From the NCBI RefSeq assembly GCF_001815355.1, contig NZ_KV820361.1:269048-333047 (forward strand): a DNA stretch of 64,000 bases, read 5' to 3'. A model generated the notes under the pieces. It was not told the origin of the DNA. It did not search any database and saw only the letters and a program-made list of their open reading frames with translations. This DNA comes from Haemophilus sp. HMSC068C11. Lineage in GTDB: Bacteria; Pseudomonadota; Gammaproteobacteria; Enterobacterales; Pasteurellaceae. Positions 35,960-45,890 of this stretch are shown here, piece after piece (within the stretch, counting starts at the first letter, position 1; every line of letters starts with the position of its first letter). Made by a program: the position numbers and the translations under genes.

Positions 35960-38362
35960 ATGAAAATCACGCTATTTCAACTGTGCATGATGCTCATTGT
36001 CTCAGCCTTATCCTTGCTTGTCGTGCCAGATTTTTTACTGCTCACTTGGCAACAGGCTGGGCTGAGCATTTTAATGTTGGTTATGACCGCACTTTGTTTC
36101 CATTGGTTCAATTATTTTAAAGCCAGAAATTTTTGCATAAGTAGTATCTTGTTTTTACTTACTTTGGCTTATGCGCATTCATCAGCCTTATCGTTATTGG
36201 GACAAGCAGAGAGAATTTCAAGTTTACCGAATAAAATCACCTTAGATCTCCACATCTCAGAAATTCTTCATCAGCAAGATTATCAAACGTTGGTTGCTAC
36301 GGCGTCTTTATTTGATGGGAAAGAACAAAAAATTTTTATTAATTGGAGAGCGTCAGAAAAACCACAACTTGGCGAAACTTGGCGGGCGGATGTAAAGCTT
36401 CGCCCTATTTCGGCGAGATTAAACCATGGGGGATTTGATCGACAGCAATGGTATTTTTCCAAAAGAATTATTGCCGTAGGGAATGTGAAAAGTGCGGTCA
36501 AAATTGGGGACGATTTTTCTTACCGCACAGATTTTCTACAGAATAGCCTCAAGCAGACGGAAGGGCTTTCTTTACAAGGCTTGCTTATTGCATTGGCATT
36601 TGGTGAGCGGGCTTGGTTAGATAATAAAACGTGGCTGATTTACCAACAAACGAATACAGCACATTTAATTGCCATTTCAGGACTCCATATCGGTTTAGCA
36701 ATGGGGATAGGCTTTTTCTTTGCTCGATTATTGCAACTCTCACTGCCTACACGCTTTATTTCACCCTGGTTTCCGCTTTGCTTTGGTGTGTTGATTGCCT
36801 TAGGTTACGCCTATTTAGCTGGATTTAGTTTACCGACTTTTCGTGCAATGATGGCATTGCTTTTTATTGCAATCCTTCAATTTTCGCGACGATATTACAC
36901 GCCTTTACAAATGCTGTGTTTGGTGGTGGCATTTTTGCTTTTTTGTGAGCCGCTTATGCCGCTTTCGGTGAGCTTTTGGCTTTCAGTTGGTGCCGTTACC
37001 TGTCTGATTGTGTGGTATCGATATGTTCCCTTATCAATCATTGAATGGCAACATCAAAAATTATCCCGCAAAGTGCGGTGGATTTTAGGCTTGTTTCATT
37101 TGCAGTTAGGGCTGTTGATTTTATTCACGCCTATTCAGCTTTTCTTTTTTAATGGCTTAGCGTTAAATGGTTTTTTTGCGAATTTAATTGCCGTGCCCTT
37201 GTATAGCTTCTTACTGGTACCCTTGATTCTCTTTGCGGTGTTAACGAATGGCGCATTTTCTTCTTGGCCTCTTTCAAATGCGATTGCTCAAGGTATTACA
37301 CAATGCCTCAGTGTTTTCCAAGGATCGTATATGCCGATTTCAATTAATTTATCCCTCATTTTGACCGCACTTTTAAGCCTTGTTTTTGGCGGAGTGTTAT
37401 ATGGATTGTATTTTGCATCTCAAGCACAAACAAAAAATACACCGTTAAAATCGAGTCGATTTTTCACGTTAAATAACACAAAAATCTTACTGCCAGAAGA
37501 GTATAAACAAGCCCTATTGGGCGTAATCCTTATTTTAAGTGTTTGTATGAGTACGCTTGGGTATCGATATCTCACGAAACCCAAATGGCAGTTAGATACG
37601 TTAGATGTTGGACAAGGTTTAGCAACCTTAATTGTGAAAGAGGGGAAAGGCGTGTTGTATGACACGGGGCCTGCTTGGCAGAGTGGAATAGGTAGCTCTT
37701 CTATGGCGGAATTAGAGATATTACCTTATCTTCAACGGGAAGGCATTGAACTTGAAACCTTGATTTTAAGCCATGATGATAATGATCATTCAGGTGGCGC
37801 TAAAGCGATTTTAGCCGCATATCCAGAGATTGATCTGATTACACCTTCTCGCAAAAACTATGGTGAAACGCACCGCACTTTTTGTCTTCAGGGGAAACAA
37901 TGGCAGTGGCGAGGACTTGATTTTAAAGTTCTTTCACCAACGCAAATAACAGATAGGGCGGAGAATCCCCAATCTTGCGTGATTGTATTCACGGATGGAC
38001 AGTACCAGATTCTTTTAACCGGTGATGCGGATGTGGCGACAGAAAAATCTTTTGCTGAAAAACTAGGCAAAATTAATGTGTTACAGGTAGGGCACCATGG
38101 CAGTAAAACTTCAACAGGCGAGTTTTTATTGGCACAGACAAAACCGGATATCGCCTTAATTTCAAGTGGACGATGGAATGCGTGGAATTTTCCTCATCCA
38201 ACAGTCATTGAACGATTAAATCGTTATCAAAGTGCGGTCGAAAATACGGCTATTTCAGGTCATATAAGGTTAAATTTTATTGAAAAAAGGATTGAAGTTG
38301 AAAAGGCGAGAGGGGATTTTTCACCTTGGTTTGCCCGTGTAATTGGATTATCCCCAAAATAA
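35960..38362 (+). CDS. rec2: DNA-internalisation competence protein ComEC/Rec2
   Basis: Inner-membrane channel protein that moves one strand of transforming DNA into the cytosol. N-terminal membrane spans and a DUF4131-like domain are followed by the ComEC competence domain (LIALAFGERAWLDNKTW near 209 and AHLIAISGLHIGLAMG near 233), more spans, then a metallo-beta-lactamase-like C-terminal domain with LDVGQGLATLIV (near 550), LSHDDNDHSGGA (near 603) and VGHHGSKTS (near 710). It is 800 residues and intact, so the strain is likely transformable. It carries six USS cores in its own frame. It is controlled by the CRE upstream. Confidence 0.95.
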   Translation: MKITLFQLCMMLIVSALSLLVVPDFLLLTWQQAGLSILMLVMTALCFHWFNYFKARNFCISSILFLLTLAYAHSSALSLLGQAERISSLPNKITLDLHISEILHQQDYQTLVATASLFDGKEQKIFINWRASEKPQLGETWRADVKLRPISARLNHGGFDRQQWYFSKRIIAVGNVKSAVKIGDDFSYRTDFLQNSLKQTEGLSLQGLLIALAFGERAWLDNKTWLIYQQTNTAHLIAISGLHIGLAMGIGFFFARLLQLSLPTRFISPWFPLCFGVLIALGYAYLAGFSLPTFRAMMALLFIAILQFSRRYYTPLQMLCLVVAFLLFCEPLMPLSVSFWLSVGAVTCLIVWYRYVPLSIIEWQHQKLSRKVRWILGLFHLQLGLLILFTPIQLFFFNGLALNGFFANLIAVPLYSFLLVPLILFAVLTNGAFSSWPLSNAIAQGITQCLSVFQGSYMPISINLSLILTALLSLVFGGVLYGLYFASQAQTKNTPLKSSRFFTLNNTKILLPEEYKQALLGVILILSVCMSTLGYRYLTKPKWQLDTLDVGQGLATLIVKEGKGVLYDTGPAWQSGIGSSSMAELEILPYLQREGIELETLILSHDDNDHSGGAKAILAAYPEIDLITPSRKNYGETHRTFCLQGKQWQWRGLDFKVLSPTQITDRAENPQSCVIVFTDGQYQILLTGDADVATEKSFAEKLGKINVLQVGHHGSKTSTGEFLLAQTKPDIALISSGRWNAWNFPHPTVIERLNRYQSAVENTAISGHIRLNFIEKRIEVEKARGDFSPWFARVIGLSPK

Positions 38363-38399
38363 CAGGTACAATGCAGCCAATTTTTATTAAGACAATGTG

Positions 38400-40163
38400 A
38401 TGCAAGAACAAACTATGCAAGATAAAGATTTTTCAACCTCGCAAACTTTTAAGCGTTTATGGCCGATGATTTCACCTTTTAAATCGGGTTTATTTGTCGC
38501 TGCTGTCGCTCTCGTTTTTAATGCATTGGCTGATTCTGGCCTGATTTATATGCTTAAACCGTTGCTCGATGATGGTTTTGGGAAAGCCGATCATTCCTTC
38601 CTAAAACTGATGGCGTTTGTTGTGGTTGGCATGATTATATTGCGTGGGGTGACCAACTTTGTCTCTACTTATTGCCTAGCGTGGGTATCCGGTAAAGTAG
38701 TGATGATTATGCGCCGCCGTTTGTTTAAACATTTAATGTTTATGCCAGTGAGCTTTTTTGATCGTAATTCAACAGGAAAATTACTTTCTCGTATTACTTA
38801 CGACTCAGAAATGATTGCTAACTCTTCATCTAGTTCATTAGTGACGATTGTTCGCGAAGGAGCCTATTTAATTTCGTTGCTTGTTGTGATGTTCTATACC
38901 AGTTGGGAATTAACACTTGTGCTTTTTGTGATTGGCCCGATTATTGCAGTACTGATTCGCATGGTATCTAAGATTTTCCGTAAGCTCAGTAAAAATATGC
39001 AAGATTCCATGGGGGAATTAACCTCTGCGACGGAACAAATGCTGAAAGGGCATAAGGTAGTGCTTTCTTTTGGTGGGCAATTAGTGGAGGAAGAGCGTTT
39101 CGATAAAGTCAGTAACGATATGCGTCGTAAAGGTATGAAGATGGTCACTGCAGATGCCATTTCTGATCCAGTTGTGCAAGTGATTGCTTCTTTGGCGTTG
39201 GCAGCAGTGCTTTATTTAGCAACGACACCATTAATTGCTGATGATAATTTAACTGCGGGTTCTTTCACTGTCGTATTTTCTTCCATGTTAGCGATGATGC
39301 GTCCGTTAAAATCCTTGACGAATGTAAACTCACAATTCCAACGAGGCATGGCGGCTTGTCAGACATTATTTTCGATCTTAGATTTAGAAACTGAAAAAGA
39401 TAATGGCACATATAAAGCAGAACCCGCAAAAGGTGATTTAGAATTTAAAAACGTAAGTTTTGCTTATGAGGGTAAAGAAGAGAAAGCCTTAAATAATATC
39501 TCTTTTAATGTGCCTGCAGGCAAAACCGTGGCTTTAGTGGGGCGTTCAGGTTCGGGTAAATCGACTATTGCCAATTTAGTGACGCGTTTCTACGATATTG
39601 ATGAGGGTGAGATTTTATTAGATGGCGTGAGAATTCAAGATTATCGTCTATCTAATTTACGTGAGAATTGTTCTGTTGTTTCTCAACAAGTGCATTTATT
39701 TAATGATACGATTGCCAATAATATTGCCTATGCAGCAGAAGATAAATACAGCCGTGAGCAAATTATCGAAGCAGCAAAAGCGGCTTATGCCCTAGAATTT
39801 ATTGAGAAACTTCCACAAGGTTTTGATACCGTTATTGGTGAGAATGGCGCGAGTCTTTCTGGTGGTCAACGCCAGCGTTTAGCCATTGCTCGTGCGTTAT
39901 TGCGTAATTCACCTGTCTTAATTTTAGATGAAGCGACTTCTGCACTTGATACCGAATCTGAACGTGCGATTCAGTCTGCATTAGAAGAACTGAAAAAAGA
40001 TCGTACAGTATTGGTGATTGCGCATCGTTTATCAACCATTGAAAATGCCGATGAAATCTTAGTCATTGAGCACGGTGAAATTAAAGAACGTGGTACGCAT
40101 CAAGATTTATTAGCGCTTGATGGTGCGTATAAACAATTACACAGTATGCAGTTTAGCGGATAA
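38400..40163 (+). CDS. msbA: Lipid A export ATP-binding/permease protein MsbA
   Basis: Homodimeric ABC flippase for lipid A-core. Six membrane spans (residues 1-320) precede the ATPase with [14 protein letters not shown] (near 380), the signature [16 protein letters not shown] (near 484) and [14 protein letters not shown] (near 504). The start at 38400 gives [12 protein letters not shown], like H. influenzae MsbA; a GTG at 38397 and an ATG at 38415 are alternatives. It is 587 residues, with lpxK 53 bases downstream, a widely conserved pair. No USS falls in either gene. Confidence 0.97.
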   Translation: MQEQTMQDKDFSTSQTFKRLWPMISPFKSGLFVAAVALVFNALADSGLIYMLKPLLDDGFGKADHSFLKLMAFVVVGMIILRGVTNFVSTYCLAWVSGKVVMIMRRRLFKHLMFMPVSFFDRNSTGKLLSRITYDSEMIANSSSSSLVTIVREGAYLISLLVVMFYTSWELTLVLFVIGPIIAVLIRMVSKIFRKLSKNMQDSMGELTSATEQMLKGHKVVLSFGGQLVEEERFDKVSNDMRRKGMKMVTADAISDPVVQVIASLALAAVLYLATTPLIADDNLTAGSFTVVFSSMLAMMRPLKSLTNVNSQFQRGMAACQTLFSILDLETEKDNGTYKAEPAKGDLEFKNVSFAYEGKEEKALNNISFNVPAGKTVALVGRSGSGKSTIANLVTRFYDIDEGEILLDGVRIQDYRLSNLRENCSVVSQQVHLFNDTIANNIAYAAEDKYSREQIIEAAKAAYALEFIEKLPQGFDTVIGENGASLSGGQRQRLAIARALLRNSPVLILDEATSALDTESERAIQSALEELKKDRTVLVIAHRLSTIENADEILVIEHGEIKERGTHQDLLALDGAYKQLHSMQFSG

Positions 40164-40171
40164 AATAATAA

Positions 40172-40195
40172 GGGCGAACCAATGAGTTCGCCCAA
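40172..40195 (+). other. Hairpin between msbA and lpxK
   Basis: GGGCGAAC / GTTCGCCC (40173-40180, 40187-40194) with loop CAATGA but no following T-run. It may adjust relative expression of msbA and lpxK by pausing or mRNA protection. Confidence 0.55.
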
Positions 40196-40216
40196 AATCA
40201 ATATAGGATAAATGAA

Positions 40217-41197
40217 ATGCCTTTTTGGTACTCTAATTCAAAGCTAGCTTGGTTGCTCCTTCCTTTTTCACTGCTATTTTGGTTGATTAGCCAAATTCGC
40301 CGAGCACTATTTTCTCTTAATATCTTATCCTCTTATAAATCCCCGAAACCCATCATTATTGTCGGTAATCTTTCTGTTGGTGGAAATGGTAAAACCCCTG
40401 TCGTTGTTTGGTTAGTTGAAGAGTTACAAAAACAAGGATTACGTGTAGGCGTGATTTCTCGTGGCTATGGTAGCCAATCTAAAACCTATCCTTTACTTGT
40501 TACACCAGAAACCGATCCTCTTCAAGGGGGCGATGAACCTGTTTTAATCGCCAAAAGAACAGGTGTGCCTGTGGTGATTTCACCGAATCGTCAACAAGCT
40601 ATCGAATTACTCTTGAAAACACAAGATTGCGATCTGATTATTTCGGATGATGGATTACAACATTATAAGTTGCGACGTGATATTGAAATTGTGGTGATGG
40701 ATGCAGAACGCGCTTTAGGGAACGGCTTTGTGTTACCTGCTGGGCCTTTGCGTGAGTTACCAAGTCGTTTAAAAAATGTGGACTTTGTGATTACTAATGG
40801 CGGAAAAAATGCTTATTCTGATGCCATTATGCAATTAGTTCCTCACTATGCGATTAATTTAGTGACGGCAGAAAAACGCTTGTTAAGTGAATTTACTCAA
40901 GGTTCAGCCATCGCGGGAATTGGTAACCCACAACGTTTTTTCACGATGTTGGAAAATTTAAATATTCGTTTAGAAAATACGAAAGCTTTTCAAGATCATC
41001 AACATTTTGAGCCGCAATTATTAGAAAAACTCGCTGAAAACCAATCGCTCTTTATGACCGAAAAGGACGCAGTAAAATGCCAAGCTTTTGCTAAAGAGAA
41101 TTGGTGGTATGTTCCCGTTGATGCAGAGATTGTAGAGGCTGAAAATCAAGGCCAAAAACTTCCACAATTGTGGGAAAAAATCCGTCATTTAGTTTAA
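40217..41197 (+). CDS. lpxK: Tetraacyldisaccharide 4'-kinase
   Basis: Inner-membrane-associated kinase that phosphorylates the lipid A precursor at the 4' position. An N-terminal membrane anchor (residues about 10-30) is followed by the P-loop [17 protein letters not shown] (near 49-65), SRGYGS (near 82), DDGLQHY (near 143, with the catalytic-site Asp and His) and MTEKDAVKC (near 281). It is 326 residues. It lies in msbA-lpxK-ycaR-kdsB, all lipopolysaccharide-linked except ycaR. Confidence 0.96.
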   Translation: MPFWYSNSKLAWLLLPFSLLFWLISQIRRALFSLNILSSYKSPKPIIIVGNLSVGGNGKTPVVVWLVEELQKQGLRVGVISRGYGSQSKTYPLLVTPETDPLQGGDEPVLIAKRTGVPVVISPNRQQAIELLLKTQDCDLIISDDGLQHYKLRRDIEIVVMDAERALGNGFVLPAGPLRELPSRLKNVDFVITNGGKNAYSDAIMQLVPHYAINLVTAEKRLLSEFTQGSAIAGIGNPQRFFTMLENLNIRLENTKAFQDHQHFEPQLLEKLAENQSLFMTEKDAVKCQAFAKENWWYVPVDAEIVEAENQGQKLPQLWEKIRHLV

Positions 41198-41214
41198 CTC
41201 TATTCGAGTGAAAT

Positions 41215-41394
41215 ATGCGTGAGAAACTTAATCCTCGATTATTAGACGTGATCGCTTGCCCACGATGTTTGGCAAGATTGAAATACGATCAAGAAAATCA
41301 ACGGCTCATTTGCCCTTTTGAGCAAGTGGCGTATCCTATTGAAAACGGCGTGCCGGTTTTGTTGGCAGAAAAAGCCGAAACATTAAAAGAATAA
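41215..41394 (+). CDS. ycaR: Trm112-like small zinc-ribbon protein YcaR
   Basis: A 59-residue protein starting MREKLNPRLLDVIACPRC. It keeps CPRC (residues 15-18) but the second pair is reduced to a single Cys in LICPFEQVAYPIENGVPVLL, the usual YcaR pattern. The family is related to Trm112, an activator of methyltransferases, though the bacterial role is unclear. It sits 17 bases after lpxK and 9 before kdsB, the same place as in enterobacteria, so it is part of this operon. Confidence 0.9.
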   Translation: MREKLNPRLLDVIACPRCLARLKYDQENQRLICPFEQVAYPIENGVPVLLAEKAETLKE

Positions 41395-41403
41395 GGAATA
41401 CTT

Positions 41404-42162
41404 ATGTCATTTACAGTTATTATCCCTGCTCGTTTTGCATCGAGCCGCTTACCAGGTAAACCTTTAGCTGATATTGCTGGTAAACCCATGATTCAACATG
41501 TTTTTGAGAAAGCTCAACAATCAGGCGCGAGCCGAGTCATTATTGCGACAGATAACGAACAAGTTGAAAAGGTAGCAAAAGCTTTTGGGGCAGAAGTGTG
41601 TATGACATCAGAAGCACATAATTCTGGTACTGAGCGTTTAGCGGAAGTGGTAAGTAAGCTTGGTATTGCTGATGATGAAATTATTGTAAACATCCAAGGG
41701 GATGAGCCGTTAATTCCACCCGTTATTGTGAGTCAAGTGGCAGAGAATTTAGCGAAATTTAACGTGAATATGGCGACACTTGCGGTAAAAATTCACGAAG
41801 CGGAAGAGTTATTTAACCCAAATGCCGTGAAAGTCGTTACGGATAAAGATGGCTACGTTTTATATTTTTCCCGTTCAGTGATTCCTTATGATCGTGACCA
41901 GTTTATGCAATTAGAAGATACCTCAAAGGCGCAACTGGCTGATGCGTATCTCCGTCATATTGGTATTTATGCTTATCGTGCAGGCTTTATTAAACAATAT
42001 GTGCAATGGGCACCAACACAATTAGAAAACTTAGAGAAATTAGAGCAACTCCGTGTATTGTGGTACGGCGAGCGTATCCATGTGGAATTGGCGAAAGAAG
42101 TTCCAGCTGTTGGTGTGGATACAGCAGAAGATTTAGAAAAAGTGCGGTCAATTTTGGCGTAG
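41404..42162 (+). CDS. kdsB: 3-deoxy-manno-octulosonate cytidylyltransferase
   Basis: Makes CMP-Kdo, the activated sugar for the lipopolysaccharide inner core. [19 protein letters not shown] (residues 5-23) is the nucleotide-binding start; [11 protein letters not shown] (near 98) and [11 protein letters not shown] (near 154) follow. It is 252 residues. A USS core (42140-42148) encodes the last residues (KVRSI) before the stop. It is 9 bases ahead of uvrC. Confidence 0.97.
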   Translation: MSFTVIIPARFASSRLPGKPLADIAGKPMIQHVFEKAQQSGASRVIIATDNEQVEKVAKAFGAEVCMTSEAHNSGTERLAEVVSKLGIADDEIIVNIQGDEPLIPPVIVSQVAENLAKFNVNMATLAVKIHEAEELFNPNAVKVVTDKDGYVLYFSRSVIPYDRDQFMQLEDTSKAQLADAYLRHIGIYAYRAGFIKQYVQWAPTQLENLEKLEQLRVLWYGERIHVELAKEVPAVGVDTAEDLEKVRSILA

Positions 42163-42171
42163 TTTTTACTG

Positions 42172-43998
42172 ATGTTTGATTCTAAAAAGTTTCTCTCTGA
42201 CGTTTCTCATAAACCTGGTGTTTATCGTATGTATGACGATAAAGATCAGGTTATTTATGTGGGCAAAGCGAAAGATCTCAAAAAGCGCCTTTCCAGCTAC
42301 TTCCGAAAAAACTTAAGCAGCAAAAAAACAGAAGCCTTGGTGTCGTCAATTCATCATATTGATACGACGATTACTTCTTCAGAAACTGAAGCGTTATTGC
42401 TAGAGCACAACTTCATTAAGCTTTATCAACCTCGTTATAATGTGTTATTGCGAGATGATAAATCCTATCCTTTTATTTTATTGACAAAAGAACGCCATCC
42501 TCGCATTACTTCTTATCGCGGAACGAAAAAAATTGCAGGCGAGTATTTCGGGCCTTATCCTCATGCGGGTGCAGTGCGTGAAACCTTGTCGTTAATGCAA
42601 AAATTATTCCCTGTTCGTCAATGTGAAAATTCGGTTTATAACAATCGTTCCCGCCCTTGTTTGCAATATCAAATCGGGCGTTGCTCCGCACCTTGTGTGC
42701 CAGGCTATGTGACTGATGAGGAATATAACCAACAAGTTGAATTAGCACGACTATTTTTACAAGGAAAAGATCAGCAAGTATTAGATTATCTCATTGGCAA
42801 AATGGAGCAGGCGAGCCGAGACTTGGATTTTGAAGGCGCGGCACGTTATCGTGACCAAATTCAAGCGGTTCGTGCTGTTATCGAAAAACAATTTGTTTCC
42901 AATGAGCGTTTGGATGACATGGATATTATGTCCATTGCGTATCAGCACGGTTTAGCTTGTGTTCAGGTAATGTTTATTCGTCAAGGCAAAGTATTGGGCA
43001 ATCGCAGTTATTTTCCGAAAGTGCCTGCTAATACAGATTTATCTGAACTCACAGCCACTTTTGTTGGGCAGTTCTATTTGCAAGGTCATCAGGGCAGAAG
43101 TATTCCTAATAGTATTATTGTGGATCATAAATTAGATGAAAAAGCGGAGCTTGAGGCCTTATTAACTGAACAAGCCGGCCGAAAAGTGGTGATACAAGAA
43201 TCTGCTAAAGGCGATAAAGGCAAGTATTTGCAGTTGGCACAAATTAATGCCAAAGCGGCCTTAGCGACTCAACTTAAACAATCTTCCCGAATGTACGAAC
43301 GTTATCAAGCGCTTTGTGAATTGCTCGATATGCCTGAAATTAAACGCATGGAATGTTTTGATATTAGTCATACGATGGGTAATCAAACCGTGGCATCTTG
43401 CGTGGTATTTAATCAAGAAGGCCCACTGAAATCAGATTATCGCCGTTTTAATATTGAAGGTATTACGGGTGGTGATGATTATGCAGCGATGGAGCAAGCC
43501 TTAAAGAAACGTTACGACCGCGATCTTGATGAAGATAAAATTCCCGATATTATTTTTATTGATGGTGGTAAAGGGCAGCTTAATCGTGCCTTAGAGGTTT
43601 TTCATCACCTCAACGTAAAATGGGATAAAAACCGACCGCACTTAATTGGTGTTGCAAAAGGTGTAGATCGTCGAGCAGGACAAGAGGTGTTGATTATCAG
43701 CAAACAAGATCGTGAAATCCATTTGCCGGATGATAGTCTTGCGTTGCATTTAATCCAACATATTCGAGATGAAAGCCATAATCATGCGATTAGCGGTCAT
43801 CGTCAAAAACGCCAAAAAGCCTTTACCCAAAGTGGATTGGAAACCATTGAAGGGGTAGGTGCTAAACGACGTCAAGCCTTGTTGAAATATTTAGGTGGAT
43901 TGCAAGGTGTCAAAAATGCCACGTTGGATGAAATCGCCTCTGTACCCGGTATTTCTAAAGCGTTAGCCGAAAAGATTTTCGAGACCTTAAAAAGTTAG
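42172..43998 (+). CDS. uvrC: UvrABC excinuclease subunit C
   Basis: Makes both incisions in nucleotide excision repair. Domains in order: GIY-YIG nuclease (GVYRMYDD through [14 protein letters not shown], residues 16-45), a Cys-bearing region ([15 protein letters not shown] near 160), UVR motif (about 205-240), RNase H-like endonuclease ([10 protein letters not shown] near 398 and FIDGGKGQL near 462) and tandem helix-hairpin-helix at the C-terminus. It is 608 residues. It follows kdsB by nine bases and is probably read from the same transcript. Confidence 0.97.
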   Translation: MFDSKKFLSDVSHKPGVYRMYDDKDQVIYVGKAKDLKKRLSSYFRKNLSSKKTEALVSSIHHIDTTITSSETEALLLEHNFIKLYQPRYNVLLRDDKSYPFILLTKERHPRITSYRGTKKIAGEYFGPYPHAGAVRETLSLMQKLFPVRQCENSVYNNRSRPCLQYQIGRCSAPCVPGYVTDEEYNQQVELARLFLQGKDQQVLDYLIGKMEQASRDLDFEGAARYRDQIQAVRAVIEKQFVSNERLDDMDIMSIAYQHGLACVQVMFIRQGKVLGNRSYFPKVPANTDLSELTATFVGQFYLQGHQGRSIPNSIIVDHKLDEKAELEALLTEQAGRKVVIQESAKGDKGKYLQLAQINAKAALATQLKQSSRMYERYQALCELLDMPEIKRMECFDISHTMGNQTVASCVVFNQEGPLKSDYRRFNIEGITGGDDYAAMEQALKKRYDRDLDEDKIPDIIFIDGGKGQLNRALEVFHHLNVKWDKNRPHLIGVAKGVDRRAGQEVLIISKQDREIHLPDDSLALHLIQHIRDESHNHAISGHRQKRQKAFTQSGLETIEGVGAKRRQALLKYLGGLQGVKNATLDEIASVPGISKALAEKIFETLKS

Positions 43999-44066
43999 GA
44001 AAAATCTTGATTTTCTACGTGAACTGTCTATGATTCAACCTTTCGGATTTTATATAGGAACATATT

Positions 44067-44786
44067 ATGTTTGAATGGCTTGTTGATCCTGAAGCATGGA
44101 TTTCATTGCTTACTTTGGCCGCTCTTGAAATCGTCTTGGGTATTGATAACATTATTTTTATTAGTATTTTAGTAGGACGTTTACCCGCGAATCAACGCCA
44201 ATCTGGTCGTATTATCGGTCTTGGATTAGCGATGATTACTCGTATTTTACTTCTTGTTTCTCTTTCCTGGATGATGAAATTAACGGAGCCACTATTCACT
44301 TTAGTCGGTCAGGAAATTTCGGGTCGCGATTTGATTTTATTCCTTGGGGGCTTATTCCTGATTATGAAAAGTACAGGTGAAATCAAAGAAGCGATGCATC
44401 CTGAATCACATCATGAAGAAGAGAATAATAAGAAGAAAGTCAGTTATTTGGGTGTATTAATCCAAATTGCGATTTTAGATATTGTGTTTTCTTTAGACTC
44501 AGTGATTACTGCGGTAGGGATGGCAAACCACCTTCCAGTGATGATTTTGGCAATTATGATTGCAGTAGGTGTGATGATGTTTGCAGCGAAACCAATTGGT
44601 AATTTTGTTGATACCCATCCGACATTGAAGATTTTAGCCTTAGCATTCTTAATTTTAGTTGGAGTAAGTTTAATTGCTGAAAGTTTGGATATTCATATTC
44701 CAAAAGGCTACATTTACTTTGCAATGGGCTTCTCAACAGTAGTTGAAATGCTCAACATCAAAATGCGAAAATCACTTGGTCATTAA
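44067..44786 (+). CDS. TerC-family membrane protein, YgdQ-like
   Basis: 239-residue membrane protein with about seven spans. LEIVLGIDNIIFISILVG near residue 20 and DIVFSLDSVITAVGMANH near 139 supply the paired acidic residues (GIDN, SLDS) that mark TerC/YgdQ proteins, recently linked to metal (manganese) export and exoenzyme metalation. No tellurite genes are near. It is monocistronic, sharing a bidirectional terminator with the convergent fbpC. Confidence 0.87.
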   Translation: MFEWLVDPEAWISLLTLAALEIVLGIDNIIFISILVGRLPANQRQSGRIIGLGLAMITRILLLVSLSWMMKLTEPLFTLVGQEISGRDLILFLGGLFLIMKSTGEIKEAMHPESHHEEENNKKKVSYLGVLIQIAILDIVFSLDSVITAVGMANHLPVMILAIMIAVGVMMFAAKPIGNFVDTHPTLKILALAFLILVGVSLIAESLDIHIPKGYIYFAMGFSTVVEMLNIKMRKSLGH

Positions 44787-44793
44787 ATCATAT

Positions 44794-44826
44794 AAAAAGG
44801 CGGAACAATGTGTTCCGCCTTTTTTT
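44794..44826. terminator. Bidirectional terminator between ygdQ-like gene and fbpC
   Basis: AAAAAGGCGGAACA / TGTTCCGCCTTTTT around a three-base loop, with T-runs on both strands; the last bases overlap the fbpC stop. Confidence 0.92.
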
Positions 44827-45877
44827 AGTCATTATAGAATACCCCTTTCCCATACAAATACATGGTGACTTGTTCGTCAGTATGGTATTCGTTGATGAGA
44901 TCTTCATTGATATTCAATTCATAACCGCAAACATCAATACAAATATTGATAGCTCGTCCTCTTGATTCAATTCGCTTAATCTCACCTTTAAAAGAAGCGG
45001 TCGGGTCTTGGATTTTTTTCGCAAGAGAGAATTGCTCAGGGCGGAATAACACTTTCCCTTGCGTATGGCCATTTCCTTTATTTTCGATGGCAATTTCACC
45101 TAATTGACAGGTCGCGATGCTATCGTTTTTTAATGTTGCAGGAAGAATAATGCTGTCCCCAATAAATTTAGCAATAGACAAATACTGAGGTGACCAATAG
45201 AGCGTTTTAGGTGTCGCAATTTGGAGAATTTTCCCTTCTTGAATCACTGCGATTTTGTCAGCATGACATAGTGCTTCATCGCGATCATGGGTTACAAATA
45301 CGGCAGAGGAACCACTTTCTCTTAATACTTGTAACATATCGTAACGAATTTGATTTCTTAGATGTTCATCTAACGCACTAAATGGCTCATCAAACAGGAT
45401 TAACTCAGGGCTTGGTGCAAGTGCTCGAGCAAGTGCAACACGTTGCTGTTGACCACCAGAAAGCTGATGAGGGAAACGGTCCGCTAAGCTGCTAATACCC
45501 GTGAGTTTCATCACTTCTTCGATGCGTTGTTTTTCCTCTTCCGTTTTCCCTTTGCCATCGCCTAAGCCATAAGCAATATTGCGGTAAACATTTAAATGAG
45601 GAAATAGCACGCCTTCTTGTACCACATAGCCTAATTTGCGTTGCTGGGTCGGCACATTGAGATTTTCTTTAAAAATAGGTTGATTCTTTAACCAAATCTC
45701 ACCGCTTGTTGGTTGTTCAAAACCAGCAATACTACGCAATAAGGTGGTTTTTCCACAACCAGATGCGCCAAGAAGAAATAGAATTTCACCTTTCTCTAAT
45801 TGCAGAGAGATATTGTGCAGAACCTGGTGTCCGTTAAAGGATTTATTCAAATTTTTAATGTCGAGTAATGTTGTCAT
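44825..45877 (-). CDS. fbpC: Ferric iron ABC transporter, ATP-binding protein
   Basis: ATPase of the FbpABC (HitABC) importer. It has Walker A GASGCGKTTL (near 37), signature LSGGQQQRVALARAL (near 139), Walker B LILFDEPFSALD (near 160) and switch His in FVTHDRDEAL (near 195), with a C-terminal TOBE-like region (FRPEQFSL). It is 350 residues. Last gene of the fbpABC operon, 13 bases after fbpB. No perfect USS core occurs in the operon. Confidence 0.95.
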   Translation of the reverse strand: MTTLLDIKNLNKSFNGHQVLHNISLQLEKGEILFLLGASGCGKTTLLRSIAGFEQPTSGEIWLKNQPIFKENLNVPTQQRKLGYVVQEGVLFPHLNVYRNIAYGLGDGKGKTEEEKQRIEEVMKLTGISSLADRFPHQLSGGQQQRVALARALAPSPELILFDEPFSALDEHLRNQIRYDMLQVLRESGSSAVFVTHDRDEALCHADKIAVIQEGKILQIATPKTLYWSPQYLSIAKFIGDSIILPATLKNDSIATCQLGEIAIENKGNGHTQGKVLFRPEQFSLAKKIQDPTASFKGEIKRIESRGRAINICIDVCGYELNINEDLINEYHTDEQVTMYLYGKGVFYND

Positions 45878-45890
45878 TTTTATCTTCTCG

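Noticed and set aside
40172-40195. msbA-lpxK hairpin as a terminator
   Set aside because: No T-run follows and the genes are an established co-transcribed pair.
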